Part shown: one piece after another, positions 25,561-38,100 of the stretch
How the letters are laid out: each line of letters begins with the position of its first letter
Position numbering within the stretch: the stretch's first letter is position 1
Assembly: GCA_021442155.1 (NCBI GenBank)
Contig: CM038222.1
Span: 20,160,923 to 20,224,922 of the forward strand
Length of the DNA: 64,000 nt
Direction of reading: 5' to 3'
Source of the DNA: Cymbidium sinense
Taxonomy: Eukaryota > Streptophyta > Magnoliopsida > Asparagales > Orchidaceae
Notes under the pieces: model-generated
Seen by the model: only the letters and a program-made list of their open reading frames with translations
Databases searched by the model: none
Told to the model about the DNA's origin: nothing
Program-made: the position numbers and the translations under genes

Positions 25561-28500
25561 TAACTAAATAAAAACCTTAACCTAAATAATAAACCTAAAA
25601 ATAAATAAAAAATAAACCTAAACCCTAAACTAAAAAAAAACTAAACCTAAAATAAAAATAAAATAAACCTAGGCCTACACTAAAATAAACTAAACTAAAA
25701 AAAACCTAAACCTAATCCTAAACTAAATAAAATAAAATAAACTAAAAATAAACCTAAACCTAAACTAGAAAGTAAAACCTAAAAATAAACCTAAAATCAA
25801 ACCTAAAACCTAAACCTAAAAAAATAAAATAAAATCCTAAACCTAAACCTAAAAATAAAAAAATAAAACCAAAACCTAAAAAATAAAATAAAAATAAAAC
25901 TAAACTAAAAAATAAACCTAAACCTAAACCTAAACCAAACAAATAAACTAAAACAAAAAACCTAAACTAAAATAAATAAATTTAAAATAAATAACTAAAC
26001 TAAATAAAATAAAATAAACCTAAATTAAAATAAAAAGTAAAATAAACTATAATAAATAATAAATAAACTAAATAAAAAATATAAAAAATAAAAAAATATA
26101 CGAGTTTATATATGAGTTTACTTAATTTTTTAAAAAATAATAATAAATAAATAACAAAACCCTAACCCTAAATGTAAAACTAACCCTAAACCCTTAACTC
26201 TAAACCCTAACCAATAACCCTAAACCCTAAACCCAAAACCCTAAAACCCTAAAACCTATATTGTAAACCCTAAACCCTAAACCCTAAACACTAAACCCTA
26301 AACCCTAAACCCTAAACCCTAAACCCTAATCCAAAAAATCTAAAAACCTAAACCTAAACTAATTAAAACCTAAATAAAAAATAAATAAATATACTTAAAC
26401 CTAAATAAAATAAAATAACAATATAAAATAAAAACCTAAACTTAAACCTAATCCTAAACCAAAAATAAAATAAAATAAACTAAGAAAAATAAACTAAAAT
26501 AAATTAAATAAAAACCTAAACTAAACTAAAAAATAAAATAAAAAAACCTAAATAAAATAAAAACTGCACATATAATAAAAATAAAATAAACCTAAAATAA
26601 ACATAAACCTAAAAAATAAACCTAAAAATAGAATTAAAAAATAAATATAAAATAAAACCTAAACCGAAAATAAACTAAACCTAAACCATAAAGTAAATAA
26701 AACAAAATAAACTAAAAATAAACTTAAACCTGAACTAAAAAAATAAAACCTAAAAATAAACCTAAAATAAAAGCCTAAAACCTAAACCTAAAAAAATAAA
26801 ATTAAAAACTAAATTTAAACCAAAAAAAATAAAATAAAAATAAAACTCAACCAAAAAATAAATCTAAAACTAAAAATAATCTAAAATAAAAAACCTAAAC
26901 TAAAATAAATAAAATAAAAATAAATAAATAAACTAAATAAAAATAAAAATTAAACATGAATAATAATAAAAAAATAAATTAAACAAAAATAAATAAAAAA
27001 TAAACAAATTAAACAAAATTACCAAAAGAAGAAATGTTGAATATGAATTTATTCTCTATTAAGGAAAAAAATTAAAAACCCTAAACCCTAAACTAAATCG
27101 TGAACCCTAAACCTAAAACCTAAACCCAAAACCCTAAACCTTAAACCCTAAACCCTAAACCTAAACCTAAAACCCAAAACCCTAAACCTTACACCCTAAA
27201 CCCAAAACCTTAAACCCAAAAAAAAACCTAAACCCTAAACTAACCCTAAACCTACAAAGAAAATAAATACAAAAATCTAAACCTAAATACAATAATAAAA
27301 TAAAATAAAATAAAAACATAAACTAGAACCTAAACCTAAACCTAAATTTTAAAAGGAAATAAAATATAAAATAAAAACAAAACTAAAATAAAATAAATAA
27401 AAATATAAACTAAACTAAAAAGTTAAAAACTTAAATAAAATAAAAACTTAACCTAAAATAAAAATAAAATAAACCTAAAATAAAGATAATTAAGAACTAA
27501 ATAAAAATGTAAACCTAAATAATAAATCTAAAAATAAAACTTAAAAATAAATAATAAATAAAACCTAAACCTTAAACTAAAAAAAAAACCTGAACCTAAA
27601 ATAAAAATAAAATAAACTTAAACCTAAACTAAAATAAATAAAGCCTAAACCTAAACCTAAAATAAACTAAACATAAACCTAAACCTAAACTAATAAAATA
27701 AAATAAAATAAATCTAAACCTAAACTAAAAAAAACAAAAAACCTAAAATAAACCTAAAAAATGTAAAACCTAACATTAAAAAGTAAAAGAAAAACATAAA
27801 CTAAACCTAAAAATAAAAAATCAAACCTAAACCTACAAAATAAAATTAAAAGAAAACTACACTAGAGAATAAACTTAAACCTAAACCTAAACCTAAAAAA
27901 TAAGCTAAAATAAAAAACATAAAGAAAATAAATAAACTTAAAATAAATGAATTAAACTAAATAAAAATAAAAAAAGTAAACCTAAATCAAAATAAAATAT
28001 AAAATAAACTAAAATAAATAAAAAATAAATTAAATAAACGTAAACCAACCAGTTTACTTAATTTTAAAATAAATAATAAATAATAAATAAAAAAGAAAAC
28101 CCTAACCCTAAACCATAAACTCTAAAACTAACCTTAAACCTAAACCCTAAAACTAACCCAAAACCTACAACCAGAATGGCCCTAAACCCTAACACCCTAA
28201 ACGTGAAAAACCCTAAAAAAATCTAAAATCCTAAACTAAACCCTAAACCCAAACCTCAAAACCCTAAACCCTAAATCAAAACCTATAACCCTAAACCCTA
28301 AACCCTAAACCTAAACCTAAACCCTAAAACCCTAAACCCTAAACCCTAAACCCTAAACCCTAAACCTTAAACCCTAAACCCTAAAAACATAAAAACTTAA
28401 ACCTAAACTAAATAAAACCTAAACCTAAATAACTTAAAAAATATTTTAAAAAATAATAGCCTAAACCTAAACATAAACCTAAACCTAAAAATAAAAGAAA

Positions 28501-29499
28501 AAACTAAAATAAAATAAATAAAAACCTAAACTAAACTAAAAAAAATAAAGTAAACATAAAAATAAAAAACCTAAATAAAATAAAAACTAAAATTAAGATT
28601 AAAAAATAATATAAACCAAAAATAAAATAAAATAAAAACTAAATAAAAACTTAAAATTAAAAAATAAACCTAAAAATAAAGTCTAAAAAAAAAAACTAAA
28701 CCCTAAACTAAAAAAAACCTAAACCTAAAATAAAGAAAATAAACCTAAACCTAAACCTAAACTAAAAAAAAAACTAAACTATAAAAAATTAAACCTAGAA
28801 CCTAACCTAAAATAAACTTAACCTAAACACTAAACTACATAAAATAAAATAAACAAAAAATAATACTAAACTTAAACTAAAAAATAAGACATAAAATAAA
28901 AACCTAAACTTAAACCTGAAAAAATAAAATAAAACCTAAACCTAAACCTAAAAATAACAAAAAAATAAACCTAAACCTAAAAAATAAAATAAAATAAAAC
29001 TAAACTAAAAAATAAACACAAACCTAAACCTAAACCAAGAAAATAAACTAAAATAAAAACCTAAACTAAAATAAAACTAAAATAAATAAACTAAACTAAA
29101 TAAAAAGTAAATATAAGTAAAAATACAAAAGAAAATAAACTAAAATAAATAAAAAATAAATTAAGTAAAACCTAAACCTACTAGTTTATTTATTTTAAAA
29201 ATAATAATAACATAAATTAAATCCTAAACCCTAAATCCTAACCCTTAAACCCTAAACCCTAAACCCTAAACCCTAAACCTACAACCCTAAACCCGAAACC
29301 CTAAACCCTAAACCCTAAACCAAAAACCCAAAACCATAAACCCTAAACCCTAAACCCTAAACCCTAAACCCTAAACCTTAACCCTAAAACCTAAACCCTA
29401 AACCCCAAACCTTAAACTTAAACTTAAAGTAACTAAATAAACTAAAAAAATAAACCTAAGCCCTAAAAGCTAATAAACCTAAACTTAAACCTAAACCCT
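25561..29499 (+). repeat. Degenerate telomere-like satellite, block 6
   Basis: It resumes in mid-unit after the island. Landmarks are near 26100-26130 (a doubled GAGTTTA motif), 28046-28065 and 29176-29195. Canonical blocks are near 26150-26340, 27070-27260, 28100-28390 and 29220-29410. At 27023-27070 there is a remnant of the GR-RBP 3' UTR terminus (AAAAGAAGAAATGTTGAATA-like) fused to array, so a further module was once here. No gene seen. Confidence 0.94.
27023..27070 (+). pseudogene. Remnant of a GR-RBP module 3' terminus
   Basis: About 45 bases match the end of the module 3' UTR (AAGAAGAAATGTTGAATMTG, then ATTTATTCTCTATTAAGG) with nothing of the rest. Upstream is AT-rich satellite body. 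This looks like a deletion derivative of an eleventh module. Confidence 0.75.
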
Positions 29500-29987
29500 A
29501 AGAATGGGCAGAACCTTGATGGTGGTAACATCACCCTCAGCCAAGTTAAGTTTAGATCTAGCGATGGAGGTTAAGGCAGAGGTGGCAGTTATCGCAATGG
29601 TAGTGGGAGATTTGGAGGTGCTGGTGGACATGAAGGTGGTGGTCAGAGCAGTGGTGGTTATGGAGGCGAAAGGAGCAACAGAGGTTATAGCCGTGGTGGT
29701 GGCAGAGGGAGAGATCGGGGATATGGTGGTGGATCCTGCTACTCGAGAGGTTGGGTTGGTTCTAATGGAAACAAGAGAAACTAAAGAATGGCTGATTCGA
29801 TATGCTGCTTATGGAACTATGTCTTTACAGTAGAGATGATTCTAGTTATCTAGGGTTTTTGATTTGCTCTATTCATGCATATTTTTTATCTATGTCATCG
29901 CTTGCATCTTAGAAAACTTTGTGTGTTACTTGGTTGATAAAATCAAAAAGAAGAAATGTTGAATCTGAATTTATTCTCTATTAAAAG
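29500..29987 (+). pseudogene. GR-RBP retro-module, copy 6
   Basis: Full-length and well preserved. It reads Lys-Asn-Gly-Gln-Asn-Leu-Asp-Gly-Gly-Asn-Ile-Thr from the end of an RRM, then hits TAA where GGT-GAA would continue the Gly-rich tail (about 29570). After that the Gly/Ser/Tyr/Arg-rich tail, its natural stop and the 3' UTR (with CTAGGGTTTTTGATTTGCTC) are intact in outline. A 109-codon open frame in another phase is a by-product. It is the first of three modules in 2.8 kb. Confidence 0.92.
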
Positions 29988-30525
29988 AACCCAAAAACTA
30001 AAAATTTTAAACTAAAACCCAAACCCTAAATATAAACACTAAACCCTAAACTTTAAACCTAAAACCCTAAACCTTAAACCATAAATGTTAAAAACCTAAA
30101 CCATAAACACTAAACCTAAACTAAAACCTAAACCCTAAACCCTAAACTAAACCTAAAACAACCTAAAACTCAAAACTTACAACCTAAACCTAAACCACAA
30201 CCCTAAACCTAAACCCCTAAACCTAAAACCTAAACCCAACCTAACCTAAACTAAACTAAACCTAAACCCTAAACCTTAAACTAAGTTTGACTCTAAACCA
30301 TAAACCATAAAGCCTAAAACTAAAGCTAAACCAAACCCTAAATTAACCAATCCTAAATCCAACCTAATCCTAAAACTTAAACCCTATACCCTAAACCCTA
30401 ACCCTAAGCCACAAAACTTAAACCCTAAACCTTGAACCCTAAACCTAACCCTAAAGTAATTAAATATATTAAAACATATACCAAAATCCTAAAATATAAT
30501 AAAACTAAACCTAAACCAAAACCCT
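29988..30525 (+). repeat. Short telomere-like spacer between modules 6 and 7
   Basis: CCCTAAA/CCTAAA variants only. The AAATAAA body and landmark are absent, so the module-to-module distance here (1.03 kb) is made of module plus CCCTAAA block. The pre-module flank with CCCTAAAGTAATTAAATA is present at about 30440-30525. Confidence 0.93.
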
Positions 30526-31003
30526 AAGAATGGGAAGAGCCTTGATGGCAGGAACATCACCGTCAACCAAGCTCAGCCTAGATCTCATGATGGAGGTGAA
30601 GGTGGAGGCAGCGATTATCACAGTGGTGGTGGGGGATCTAGAGGTACTGGTGGATATGGAGGTGGTGGTTAAAATAGTGGTGGTTATGGAGGTGGGAGGA
30701 GCAACGGAGGTTACAGCCATGGTGGTGGTGGCAGAGATCGGATATTATGGGGATCTACTTGAGAGTGTGGTTCTAATGGAAGGAGAAAGCGAAGAATGCG
30801 ATCAATCTGCTTATGGAACTGTGTATTTTCAGTAGAGACGATTCTAGTAATCTAGAGTTTTTGATTTGCTCTATGCGCGCTCATTTTTTTATCCATTTTT
30901 GATCTATGTTGTTGCTTGTGTCTTTGAAAACTAGGTTTGCTACTTGGTTGATGAAATCAAATAGAACAAATGTTGAATCTGAATTTGTTCTCTTTTAAAA
31001 AAA
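30526..31003 (+). pseudogene. GR-RBP retro-module, copy 7 (best preserved reading frame)
   Basis: This is a 5'-truncated retrocopy of a plant glycine-rich RNA-binding protein mRNA (RRM plus Gly-rich tail; nuclear/cytoplasmic RNA-binding proteins of the GRP7/RBG type). The frame opens in the last RRM strand (Leu-Asp-Gly-Arg-Asn-Ile-Thr-Val-Asn-Gln-Ala-Gln), a hallmark of the family. It runs into a tail of Gly-Gly-Tyr, Gly-Gly-Gly and Arg-Gly-type repeats. One in-frame TAA (after a Gly-Gly-Gly-Gly run, about 30670) and a frameshift near 30740 break it. A ~230-base 3' UTR follows, ending in TTTTAAAAAAA. No promoter, RNP1/RNP2 motifs or introns are present. All full modules start at the same base, so they derive from one truncated ancestor and not from repeated retrotransposition. 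Confidence 0.92.
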
Positions 31004-31817
31004 TAAAAAACCTAAAAAAATCTAAAACCTAAAAAAACTTAAACCTAACTAAACTAAACCCTAAAACTAAACCTAAACCTAAACCCTAAACTAAACCTAA
31101 ATCCTAAAACCCTAAATCTAAACCTAAATCAAACTAAATCCTAAAACCCTAAACTAAATCCTAAACTAAATCTAAACCTAAAACTAAAACTAAACCTAAA
31201 CCTAAACCTAAAGAACAGCCTAAACTTAAACCTAAACCTAAACCCAAACTAGTAAACCTAACCATAAAACCCTAAACCTAAACCTAAACCTAACTCCTCT
31301 AATCTTAAACCTAAACTACCCTAACCTAAACTTAAACTATAAACCTAAACACTAAACCTAAGAACCTAAAATTATAAAACCTAAATTAATATCTAAACCA
31401 AGGAAATACTAAACCTAAACTAAACCTAACCCTAAACTCTAAACCTAAAACCATAAACTCTAAAACCCTAAACCATAAAACCTAAAACCTAAAAACCTAA
31501 AAACCTAAACCTAAACTAAATAAAACCTAAACATAAAATAAATAAATAAACCTAAACCTAAATAAAATAGGAAAATAAAATAAACTCTAAATATATAAAC
31601 TCTAAATCCTAAACCATAAACAGACTAAACCTAAACCATAAACCTAACCCTAAATTTAAACCTAAACCTAATCCTAAACCCTAAACACTAAACCCTAAAG
31701 CATAAATCCTAAAACCCTAAACCCTAAACACTAAACCTAATCCTAAAGTAACTAAATAAATTAAAAAATAAATCTAATCCCTAAAACCTAATAAAACTAA
31801 ACCTAAACCTAAACCAT
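31004..31817 (+). repeat. Telomere-like spacer between modules 7 and 8
   Basis: Dominated by the hexamer variant CCTAAA (31030-31480), with one short AAATAAA patch near 31500-31590 and then canonical heptamers. The pre-module flank (TAACTAAATAAATTAAAAAA) is at about 31746-31817. There is no landmark and no gene. Confidence 0.93.
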
Positions 31818-32273
31818 AAGAATGGGCAGAACTTTGACAGTAGAATCATCACCATTAAAATCATGATCTCATGAAAATATGAGGTGGAAGTTATCACGGT
31901 GGTGGAGGATCCGAAGGGTAGATATGGAGGTGAAACATGTTATGGAGGCGGAGGAGCGATGGATGTTACAGCCGTGGTGGTGGGAGAGATCGAGGATATG
32001 ATGGTGGATCCCGCCTACTCGAGAGGCCAGGGTGGTTCTGATGGGAATTAGAGAAACTGATGAACGATCGATCTGATCTTCCTCATATGGAACTCTGCCT
32101 TTACAGTAGAGATGGTTTTATTTATCTAGGGTTTCTTATTTTCTCTATGCGTGCTCATTTTTTATCCATTTTTGATCTACGTCATTGCTCTTATCTTAGA
32201 AAACTTGGTGTGTTACTTGGTTGATGAAATAAAAAAGAAGAAATGTTGAATTTGAAATTGTTCTCCATTAAAA
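31818..32273 (+). pseudogene. GR-RBP retro-module, copy 8 (Gly-rich region deleted)
   Basis: The standard 5' end and full 3' UTR are present, but the Gly-rich tail has lost roughly 60-80 bases in pieces (around 31860-31940). The Arg-Gly-Arg-Asp-Arg-Gly-Tyr end of the tail and the final Tyr-Ser-Arg-Gly are still readable. The 3' UTR ends in ATTAAAAATAAAAA. Confidence 0.9.
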
Positions 32274-33487
32274 ATAAAAAAAACCAAAAACTAAAAACCC
32301 TAAACTAAAACCTGAACCTTAAACTAAAAACCTAAACCCTAAACCCTAAACCCTTAACCCTAAAACCCTAAACCATAAACCTTAAACTATAAAACCTAAA
32401 CCCTAAACGCTAAATCTTAAACCCTAAACCTAAAAATAAACTCTAAAGCCTAAACCCTAAAAAGATTAAAACCTATACCTAATTTGAATAAAAATAAAAA
32501 ATAAAATAAATAAAAAACATAAACCAAAATAAAATAAAATGTAAACATAAACTAAAATATAAACCTAAACTCAAACCTAAACCTAAACTTAAAAAGAAAA
32601 TAAAATAAGAAAATTAAAAATAAACTAAAATAAAATAAATAAAAACCTAAACTAAACTAAAAAATAAAAAACCTAAATAAAATAAAAACCTAAACCTAAA
32701 AAATAAACTTAAAATAAAACATAAAAATAAATAAAAAATAAAACTTAAACTCTAAACTAAAAAAACTAAACCTAAAATAAAAATAAAATAAACATAAACC
32801 AAAAATAAAATAAATAAAACCTAAACCTAAAATAAACTAAACTTAAACCAAAAGCTAAATTAAATAAAATAAAATAAACAAAAAATAAACCTAAAGTAAA
32901 AAATAAAACCTAAAAATAAACCTATAATAAAAACCTAAAACCTAAACCAAAAATAAATAAATAAAAACCTAAACCTAAACCTAAAAGTAAAAAATAAAAC
33001 CTAAACCAAAAAAATAAAATAAAAATAAAACTCAACTAAAAAATAAACCTAAACCTAAACCTAATCGAAAACCTACAAAATAAACTAAAATAAAAAACCT
33101 AAAATAAATAAACTAAACTAATAAAAAATAATTAATTAAATAAACTAAAATAAATAAAAAATAATCTAAATAAACTAAATAAAACTAAACCAATATGTTT
33201 ACTTAATTTTTTAAAAAAAAACTACAAACCCTAAATCCAAAACCATAACCCTTAACCCTTAACCCTTAACTAACCCTAGACCCTAAACCCTAAACCCTAA
33301 AAACCCTAAACCCTAAACCATAAACCTAAACCCAAACTAACTATAAACCTTAAACCCTAAACCCTAAACCTTAAAACCTAAACCCTGCAAACACTAAACC
33401 TTAAACCCTAAACCCTAACCCTAAACCCTAAACCTTAATACCCTAAACCCTAAAACCCTAAACCCTAAAAACTAAACCCTAAATTTT
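32274..33487 (+). repeat. Degenerate telomere-like satellite, block 7
   Basis: One nearly complete higher-order unit: CCCTAAA block (32290-32470), start signature, AAATAAA body and landmark (33191-33210). A second CCCTAAA block (33225-33487) then abuts the LINE. No gene seen. Confidence 0.95.
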
Positions 33488-33740
33488 GTCAACCCTAAAC
33501 CCTTAAGCTTCTTCTCTCTCCTCCATTTTTAGGGTGCTCTAACAAATTTTGTTTCCCAAGTGGAGGTGCGTCTCCTTTGTTACTTTTCCTATGGAAATTT
33601 TGGCTGGTTTTCTGTTTCAACGGCTTAGCTTTTCTTTCAGCTTCTTCTACCATGTGCTACTATTGATCATGACTACATTCTCTACTTCCCCATGGGGAAA
33701 TCCCGAGATTTTGGCTACTCCCATAAAAGTTTCTTAGTCC

Positions 33741-34800
33741 TTGCGGGTCTTTAGGTTAAACCTTTCATTGGCTTTAAAATCCTTCAAGGATGTTCTTGCT
33801 GGTAAGGCCAATTGTGCTGGTGAGTCTCTCAAACTTATCTCTACCTCTTTTTGGGGTGTACCCATGATAATGTGTTCTTATTCGATTGTGGAAAGGCTTG
33901 TGAAACTCTTTGAATTCACATTGGTGGGTAAATTCACTTTGCGTCATCTTACTTTGGAGAATATTCATTCATTTTCATAGATTGAAGCTCTCTGGTATTT
34001 TTTTCTATCGGATTGATCAATTCTTGTCATGTCTCGATTTAGCTTTTAAATGATTTAGATTATTCACGGGTTTTCTCTCAATGCTTGTATTTTCTTTTCA
34101 ATTATCAGATGTGATTGTTGAAATGGATGCCTTATTTTGATATTAAATAGGAATCTATGATTATTCCAGTTTGGATCTCTCTTCCTAATTTACATGTTCA
34201 TTTCATTAATTATGAGTTTCTTTTTGCTATTGGTACACTATTCGGTCATCCTTTTCAAGTTGATCAGGCGACTGCTTCTAACACCAAGCCATCTATTGCT
34301 CAGATTCTAGTTGAGTTGGATATAACTACAAAATTATTGAAGGAAATCTGGCTAGGATCAGAGAAATATAGATATTTGCAAAAAGTGGATTTTGAGAATT
34401 TTCCTATTTTTAGTTCCCATTGTAAAATTCATGGTCATGGTGTTTTGGATTGCTTTGTGGTTCATCCTCACCTTAAGAAATCCAAAACCATACATAATAA
34501 CTCAGATCCCATTATTAAGGTGCCCTCGGTTAAACCACAAAGTTATTCTGGATAACTCTTTACCTAAAATCGAGGGTCATTGCCTTGATCTCCTGCTCAT
34601 TTCGACTGACTCTTAAGCCTGATCAGCCTTTGGATGTCACTCATGTTAATAAGGAGGAAATACCTTATGATGAGCCTATCCATTTAAATCACACTAATAT
34701 TTATAATAATATGGACAATAATACGTTTTCAAAACTTTTGGATGATGATTCTATCTCACATGATTCCATTCCTACTTCTTTTCCACCTTTTAATTGAAGA
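33741..34800 (+). pseudogene. LINE B ORF1 (gag-like, zinc knuckle), broken
   Basis: Fragments at 33741-33980, 34157-34555 and 34585-34797 together match the ORF1 of LINE E (52858-53664) in order: the Leu-Ala-Lys-Pro-Phe-Glu-Phe-like segment, then Leu-Asp-Ile-Thr...Glu-Ile-Trp-Leu-Gly-Ser-Glu-Lys-Tyr, then the knuckle. ORF1 proteins of this type bind the LINE RNA. The knuckle reads Ser-x2-Cys-x4-His-x4-Cys (about 34417-34455): the first zinc ligand Cys is Ser, whereas copy C keeps Cys. Downstream is an Asp/Asn/Ser-rich tail typical of these ORF1s. Confidence 0.82.
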
Positions 34801-35159
34801 GAATGTGATCCTTCATGAGGTCTTGATTGGTGAGCAAACTAAGGATAAAGTTTCTAATACTGACTTGGGCAATTGTGCATTAAACAATTCTAATCCTTCT
34901 CGCTTCTTCATCTTGAACTGATTTCTAATCCAATTTTGCAACATAATAATGATTTTGAAGAATGTGAAGTGGCCCATAATGATGGTTTTAATTTAAACCT
35001 TATTCCAAGCATATCCCTGAACAATCCCTATCTGATGGCGATGTTGTGGATATGAATGATAAATTTCAAATGGTTTTTAGAGAGAAAAATAAAACACTTA
35101 AAACTCAATTTCCTAACTTTGCCAGAGTTACTAGATCTAGCTCTTCTCCCAAAAATAAA

Positions 35160-38100
35160 TGGGTTCTTTCTTAGTTAGAGATAGAATAAGAAATTTAGTT
35201 CGTTCTCATAACATTTCTATTTTGGCTATCTTGTAACCTTTTATTCTTCCTTCTAACATTCTTTCTATTCCTAGTATGATTAGTTATGGTAATTTGTTTG
35301 CTAATTTGAGCAATAAAATTTGGATTTTTTGGAATAGTCCCTTGTTATGCAAGTTTTGTATGATTTATCCCAGGTGGTGAATGTTAAGATTACTTATGAT
35401 AATTGGTGTTGTTCTGGACTTTTTTTTTATGCTTCTTATAATAAAAATGGTAGATGACTTCTTTGGGAAGATCTTATTAGTTTCTCTTCTTCTATTTATG
35501 CTCCTTGGCTTGTGGGTGGGAAATTTAACACTATCTCTTCTTCCTCTGAGCGGGTTGGTGGTAATGCTCTGAACTTATTTTCAATGGAGAATTTTAATAA
35601 CATGATCCTTGATTATCATCTTACTGATGTTGTCATCTTATTGATTTTAATAATTATATACTCTGGCAAAGGTTAGATTGGGTTCTTTTTAACCATTTGT
35701 GGATTAACCTTCTCCATTGTACTTCTGTGGAACACTTAAGCAGAACCCTTTCAGACCATTTCCCCTTGCTTATCACTGTGAATTAAACCCTCCTCTCCTA
35801 TCCCTTTTTTGTTTCAAAATTTGAGGCTTATGGATGATAGATTTTTGGATGTTGTAGCTAGTAACTGGGGTGAACCTCTACATCCTGATGATTCTATTTT
35901 TGGGATGAGGAGATTGTGGTTCAAATTAAAAAGACTTAAATAATGCTTAATTGTTGGAATAAACATTATTTCAAGAACCATTTTGTTAATATCAAAGAAA
36001 TGGAGAATGAGGTTATAATTTTGGAAGACACTGTTGTTAATGACCCTTCTAAAAATCATTTGTTGGCTTAAGCTAAAAATAGGTTAACATGTTATCAAGA
36101 CATGGAGGAGACCTATTGGGAGCAAAAAGCTTCTATGAAATGGATCTGTAATGGTGACCGTAATACTAAATATTTTCATGCCATGGTTAAAAAGAAAAAG
36201 GCTATAAATCACATTAATAAAATTAAAACTAATGATGGTGTTTAGTGTTAGGACAAAAAGGAGCTTACTGATTCTGCTATTTCTTTTTATAAAGAGCTTC
36301 TTAATAAAAATGTTTCTTATGATGAGATTCTTCACCTGAAGTTGTCCCTAATCTCATTTCTACTAATGATAACAAGTTGCTTTCTTCCTTACCTTATGAG
36401 TTTGAAATTACTGACACTTTGCAAAGTATGAATACAGACTCTATGGCTGGCCATAATGGTTTTACTACCCTATTTTTCCAAAAATTTTGGATTATCATTA
36501 AAGAGGACTTGGTTAAAGCCGTTCTTGATTTCTTTAAGGGTAGTACTCTCCTTAAATATTTTCCTAGCACCTTCGTTGTTTTAATTCCTAAAAAACACAA
36601 TATTGAAATTTGGAGTGATTTTAGGCCAATTAGCGTTTGCTCTTTTTTTTAATAAACTTATTTCTAAGATTTTGGCTAAAACGTTGAGTATCTTGCTTCC
36701 TAAAATTATCTCCCCCAATCAAACTAGATTTGTTAAACAGAGATCCATTTCAAATAATGTTCTTTTAGCCCAAGAGATGATCAATGATTTGAATGCTAAA
36801 GTTCACAGTGGAAACCTGCTATTTAAGCATGACATTTCCAAAGCTTATGATAGTATTGGTTGGGTTTTCCTATACAAAATCTTGATTTTATTTGGATTCT
36901 CTAATCAATTTATTGCTTCAATTAAGACTGGGATTGAGAATTCTTAGTTTTCTTTGCTCCTCAATGATGAAGTTCATGGTTTCTTCTCTTCTTCTCATGG
37001 GCTAAGGCAAGGGCTCTCTCCTACCCTTTTCATTATTGTTGTGGAATATCTTTCAAGTTGTATTGAGCTAATGTTTAGTAAAATGTCTAACATGTACTAC
37101 AGAACCAGTGGTGGGTTTCCCATTTCTCACCTTAGTTTTGCTGATGATCTCATTATATTTTGCAATGGCTCTACTCTTTATATTAAAAATTTGTGTAATT
37201 TCTTAACTCTTTTTGGCAAAGAGAGTGGCTTGAATATTAATCCTAATAAAAGTGGTTTTATTACTAGCTCTTCTATTTCCTCACCTAAGATCAATGTTAT
37301 CAAGAATATTATGAGTTTTTTGCATCAAATTCTCCTATGAAGTATTTGGGGACTCTTTATATAGAGGAACGAAAAGATCTTCTTTATTTGATGAAGTCAT
37401 TTAGAAACTAAATAAGAAAACCTCCTCGAAGTTTTATTTACTTTTCTTTGGTGCTATACTTATCCTAATCAAAAGTACCCTTTGCTCTCTACCTCTATAT
37501 CTCTTGTCTACTATTGTTCCTATCCTTTCTATTATTAAAAGTATCAATAAAATTTTTAATAAATTTTTTTGGGGATCTAACCCTTCTTCTAAATGATTAC
37601 ATTACAATAACAACTATTGTGGTCCCACAAAGAAGGTGTATTTGGGTTGCAAAACACAGAGGATAGAGGATCATATTAACTATTTTTTACATAGAATGTG
37701 GTGGAATTTTAGAAATAGCCATAATTACTGGTCTATGTTTATGCATGATAAATATTGTTAGGGAAAACATCACCTCATTTGTGCTTTCAAATCTAGGGAT
37801 TCTCCTATGTGGAGAAAACTTTGTAATATCAAATGAAATGCTGAGACCTAATTTCTTGGGGTGTCAATTTTGGTTCCTCTTTCTTTTGGAAAGACAATTA
37901 GCTAAGGCAAGGCTCTATTGATTCCTTGCTCAATACTCATTCCACTGTGATGCTTAAGATTAATCAGTTGATTGCTCACAATAACTGGGATGTGGCTCAA
38001 TTAAATATCCTTATCCCTAATGTGATAGTTAAAAAATCCTAAAAATTTGTCCTTTCCCTAATGAACCTGATCGAATTCTCTTTAAAAATTCTTCTTCTGA

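Noticed and set aside
25760..25942. Phe/Leu/Gly-rich minus-strand open frames (also 60801-60986)
   Set aside because: These are translations of AAATAAA/CCTAAA repeat on the reverse strand, with no independent coding evidence.
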